NCBI GenBank assembly: GCA_905233465.1
Contig: CAJOEI010000012.1
Span: forward strand, 1 to 44,922
Source of the DNA: an uncultured Bacteroidaceae bacterium
Lineage (GTDB): Bacteria; Bacteroidota; Bacteroidia; Bacteroidales; Bacteroidaceae
Direction: 5' to 3'
DNA: 44,922 nt
Of the stretch, positions 43,386 to 44,922 are shown in pieces. Made by a program: the position numbers and the translations under genes. The notes below the pieces were generated by a model, which saw only the letters and a program-made list of their open reading frames with translations, was not told the origin of the DNA and made no database searches. The first letter of the stretch is position 1; every line of letters starts with the position of its first letter.

Positions 43386-43958
43386 ATGATATTTCTTCAG
43401 CTCTTCTATACATTCTTCCTCATCGGCCTGTTTGGGTTCGGTGGAGGCTATGCCATGATCTCGATGATTCAGGGCGAGGTCGTCACCAACCACCAATGGA
43501 TGACGATGGGTGAGTTCACGGACATCGTCGCCGTGTCGCAGATGACGCCGGGGCCTATCGGCATCAATTCTGCCACATACGTGGGCTATACAGCTGTAGT
43601 CAATGCTGGCGGTGCACACTGGATGGGCATATTGGGCTCTGCCACAGCCACTTTTGCTGTGGTGCTGCCATCGTTCATCCTCATGCTGCTCATCTCCAAA
43701 TTCCTGATGAAGTACAAGAACCACCCGTCCATCGAGCACGTCTTCCTCGGGCTGCGTCCGGCTGTGGTGGGACTGCTGGCAGCAGCCTGCCTGCTGCTGA
43801 TGACGCCGGAGAACTTCTCCACACCTGCAGCTTCGCCCTGGCAGTTTTGGATTAGCGTGGCAATCTTCGTCACGACGCTGATAGCCTGTCAGGTCTACAA
43901 GATGAACCCCATTCGCGTATTGTTGTTCTGCGCGCTGGTGGGCATTATGCTGCTGTGA
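43386..43958 (+). CDS. Chromate transporter family protein, C-terminal half
   Basis: This 190-aa membrane protein is the partner of the preceding gene. It repeats the family motif as GLFGFGGGYAMISMIQGEVV and VSQMTPGPIGINSATYVGY. ATG 43386 is preferred over TTG 43362, since the extra eight codons come from repeat sequence. The two halves show the same internal motif order, as expected for oppositely oriented subunits of a heterodimer. A 12-bp-stem hairpin 17 bp downstream probably ends the operon. Confidence 0.9.
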   Translation: MIFLQLFYTFFLIGLFGFGGGYAMISMIQGEVVTNHQWMTMGEFTDIVAVSQMTPGPIGINSATYVGYTAVVNAGGAHWMGILGSATATFAVVLPSFILMLLISKFLMKYKNHPSIEHVFLGLRPAVVGLLAAACLLLMTPENFSTPAASPWQFWISVAIFVTTLIACQVYKMNPIRVLLFCALVGIMLL

Positions 43959-43974
43959 AGCAAAAGTAACGATT

Positions 43975-44021
43975 AAACCGCTCACACCCAATCGCTGCAC
44001 TGGGATGGATGTGAGCGGTTT
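43975..44021 (+). terminator. Terminator of the chromate transporter operon
   Basis: AAACCGCTCACA (43975-43986) pairs perfectly with TGTGAGCGGTTT (44010-44021); a T follows. The loop is 23 nt. Confidence 0.7.
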
Positions 44022-44100
44022 TACGTTGTAAGCCGTTTCACGTCTGGATGTTACCCATTGTTGGTCCGGACAATTGCTGTTCATCATCTGGACATTTTTA

Positions 44101-44211
44101 TTTGTCCACGTTCGTGGACGATTGAGTCCACGCACACGGACTCATGAGTCCACGCACACGGACTCATGAGTCCACGCACATGGACTCAAGAGTCCACGCA
44201 CATGGACTCAA
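44101..44211. repeat. 22-bp palindromic tandem repeat array
   Basis: Four contiguous 22-bp copies (44124-44145, 44146-44167, 44168-44189, 44190-44211) differ only at positions 14 and 22. Each is a hairpin, GAGTCCA-CGCACA-TGGACTC in copies 3 and 4 (one mismatch in copies 1 and 2). They follow a diverged unit with the perfect palindrome GTCCACG-TT-CGTGGAC (44104-44119). The array lies between two terminator-like hairpins in the 327-bp gene-free gap 43959-44285. Confidence 0.85.
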
Positions 44212-44213
44212 AG

Positions 44214-44251
44214 AAATCACTGGAGGATGAAGCAATTTTCTCCAGTGGTTT
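44214..44251. terminator. Terminator-like hairpin before the GH25 3' end
   Basis: AAATCACTGGAG (44214-44225) pairs with CTCCAGTGGTTT (44240-44251), with one T-G wobble. Its orientation allows use by the minus-strand GH25 gene or as backup for the transporter operon. Confidence 0.6.
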
Positions 44252-44285
44252 TACTGTTTTTGTCTGGATTATGTTGAAAGATGCA

Positions 44286-44922
44286 TCAATTATCGCATCT
44301 GACGGCGTACTGCTCCTTGAATTCCTCGAACATATCCCGTGTGCCGTTGAAGACATCAATGTCCACGGGCCCGTGGATGCCGTTGACGCGTCCCGACTGA
44401 GATAATTGCCAGAAGGCGAGGCGCACAAATGGTCGGTACTCGCTGTAGCGTGCCACCCACATGGGTAGTCCCTGCAGCGTCATCGGTGCCTGTGGCAGAT
44501 GGCGCATGACAAAGTTCTGCCCCATATACAGCACAGGCCGCGTGCCGCAGGCCTCTTGCACGACGCGGCACCATGCTTCGATCTCGTTGAACATGGCTTC
44601 TTCGCCGCCCATGGCGGTGATTTGCGACTCCGTCAGTTCGATGTCGAGCATTGGCGGCATGTCTCCGCTTTGTGGCTGCGCGTGCTCGAGGAAATGCTGG
44701 GCCTGTGGCAGTCCTGGTGCAGGCGAGAAAAAGTGGTATGCTCCCACGGCTATGCCTCGGCGTCGAGCTGCGCGTGCGTCACCAGCGTAGAATCGGCTCT
44801 GTATGGTGGTGCCCTGTGTGGCCTTAATGTAGACAAAGGTCACCGGCAGCGATGGCAGTGGCGATGTGATGCTCATCCGTCGCCAGTCGATGGGATACGT
44901 GCGTCGGCGCTGTTCGTGCTGG
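44286..44922 (-). CDS. GH25 family lysozyme-like protein, 5' truncated by the window edge
   Basis: The frame stays open to base 44922 (YPIDWRRMSITS...), so the N terminus is missing. IDW, FVYIKATQG, AVGAYHFFSP, the catalytic Asp-Glu segment PPMLDIELTE and a terminal DIDVFNGT are the standard order of GH25 muramidases. The family hydrolyses the MurNAc-GlcNAc bond of peptidoglycan. The C terminus is compact and lacks cell-wall-binding repeats. Whether a signal peptide exists cannot be seen. The gene runs toward the 22-bp repeat array. Confidence 0.9.
   Translation of the reverse strand, partial: QHEQRRRTYPIDWRRMSITSPLPSLPVTFVYIKATQGTTIQSRFYAGDARAARRRGIAVGAYHFFSPAPGLPQAQHFLEHAQPQSGDMPPMLDIELTESQITAMGGEEAMFNEIEAWCRVVQEACGTRPVLYMGQNFVMRHLPQAPMTLQGLPMWVARYSEYRPFVRLAFWQLSQSGRVNGIHGPVDIDVFNGTRDMFEEFKEQYAVRCDN

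Noticed and set aside
44124..44211. CRISPR array
   Set aside because: The 22-bp units are contiguous with no spacers, and no cas gene is present.

Overview
The window looks like a chromosomal segment of a Bacteroidales bacterium, most likely Prevotella-like. The block yceD-rpmF-fabH-era-der is a familiar Bacteroidales arrangement. Promoters fit the Bacteroidetes TTTG / TAnnTTTG pattern (very clear before tRNA-His, the TlpA-like gene and the chromate transporter genes). Shine-Dalgarno sequences are essentially absent, and many lipoproteins carry short Bacteroidetes-type lipoboxes. No plasmid, prophage, IS transposase, rRNA or CRISPR was seen.

Layout. 1-1587: 3' part of a GH20 hexosaminidase. 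1571-6397 (minus): yceD, rpmF, fabH, era, a DUF559 nuclease gene and der, read in that order. 6512-7666 (minus): an orphan histidine kinase. 7753-23315 (plus): a long co-directional run with a clostripain-like lipoprotein, a small unknown gene, an aminopeptidase P, a C1 peptidase, recJ-recQ (overlapping), thrA-apgM-thrC (threonine synthesis), a complete GH20 enzyme and an orphan FecE-type ATPase. 23281-26383: rhaM, an isolated AraC DNA-binding domain, a DUF4332 gene, a gene-free 0.6 kb with a degenerate 22-bp tandem array, and a DUF4369/TlpA lipoprotein. 26473-31550: carB, a low-molecular-weight phosphatase and a PaaK-like ligase. 31724-38049: tRNA-His, a membrane-anchored AraC regulator, a small membrane protein, two paralogous lipoproteins and a legumain-like (C13) peptidase joined out of frame to the second paralogue. 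38000-42519 (minus): rpe then purL. 42816-43958: a split chromate transporter. 43959-44285: hairpins around a perfect 22-bp palindromic tandem array. 44286-44922 (minus): a partial GH25 lysozyme.

The most unusual content is repetitive. (1) A GC-rich palindrome (arm CCCCTCCC, loop TGTTA or TATTA) occurs as an inverted pair around the DUF559 gene. The same inverted pair, with only a short spacer, sits inside era, where it is translated as about 35 extra residues just after the NKxD motif. This looks like a gene-carrying element and its gene-less miniature. (2) A second family consists of AT-rich 7-bp units in strict register, lying between genes at many places. One copy forms a nearly perfect hairpin inside purL and is translated as 26 residues. 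(3) purL also carries a 45-bp in-frame tandem duplication of a third repeat type. Translated palindromic insertions in housekeeping genes recall the Rickettsia palindromic elements, and the nuclease-plus-palindrome pairing recalls REP/RAYT systems. The mobility role of DUF559 proposed here is inference.
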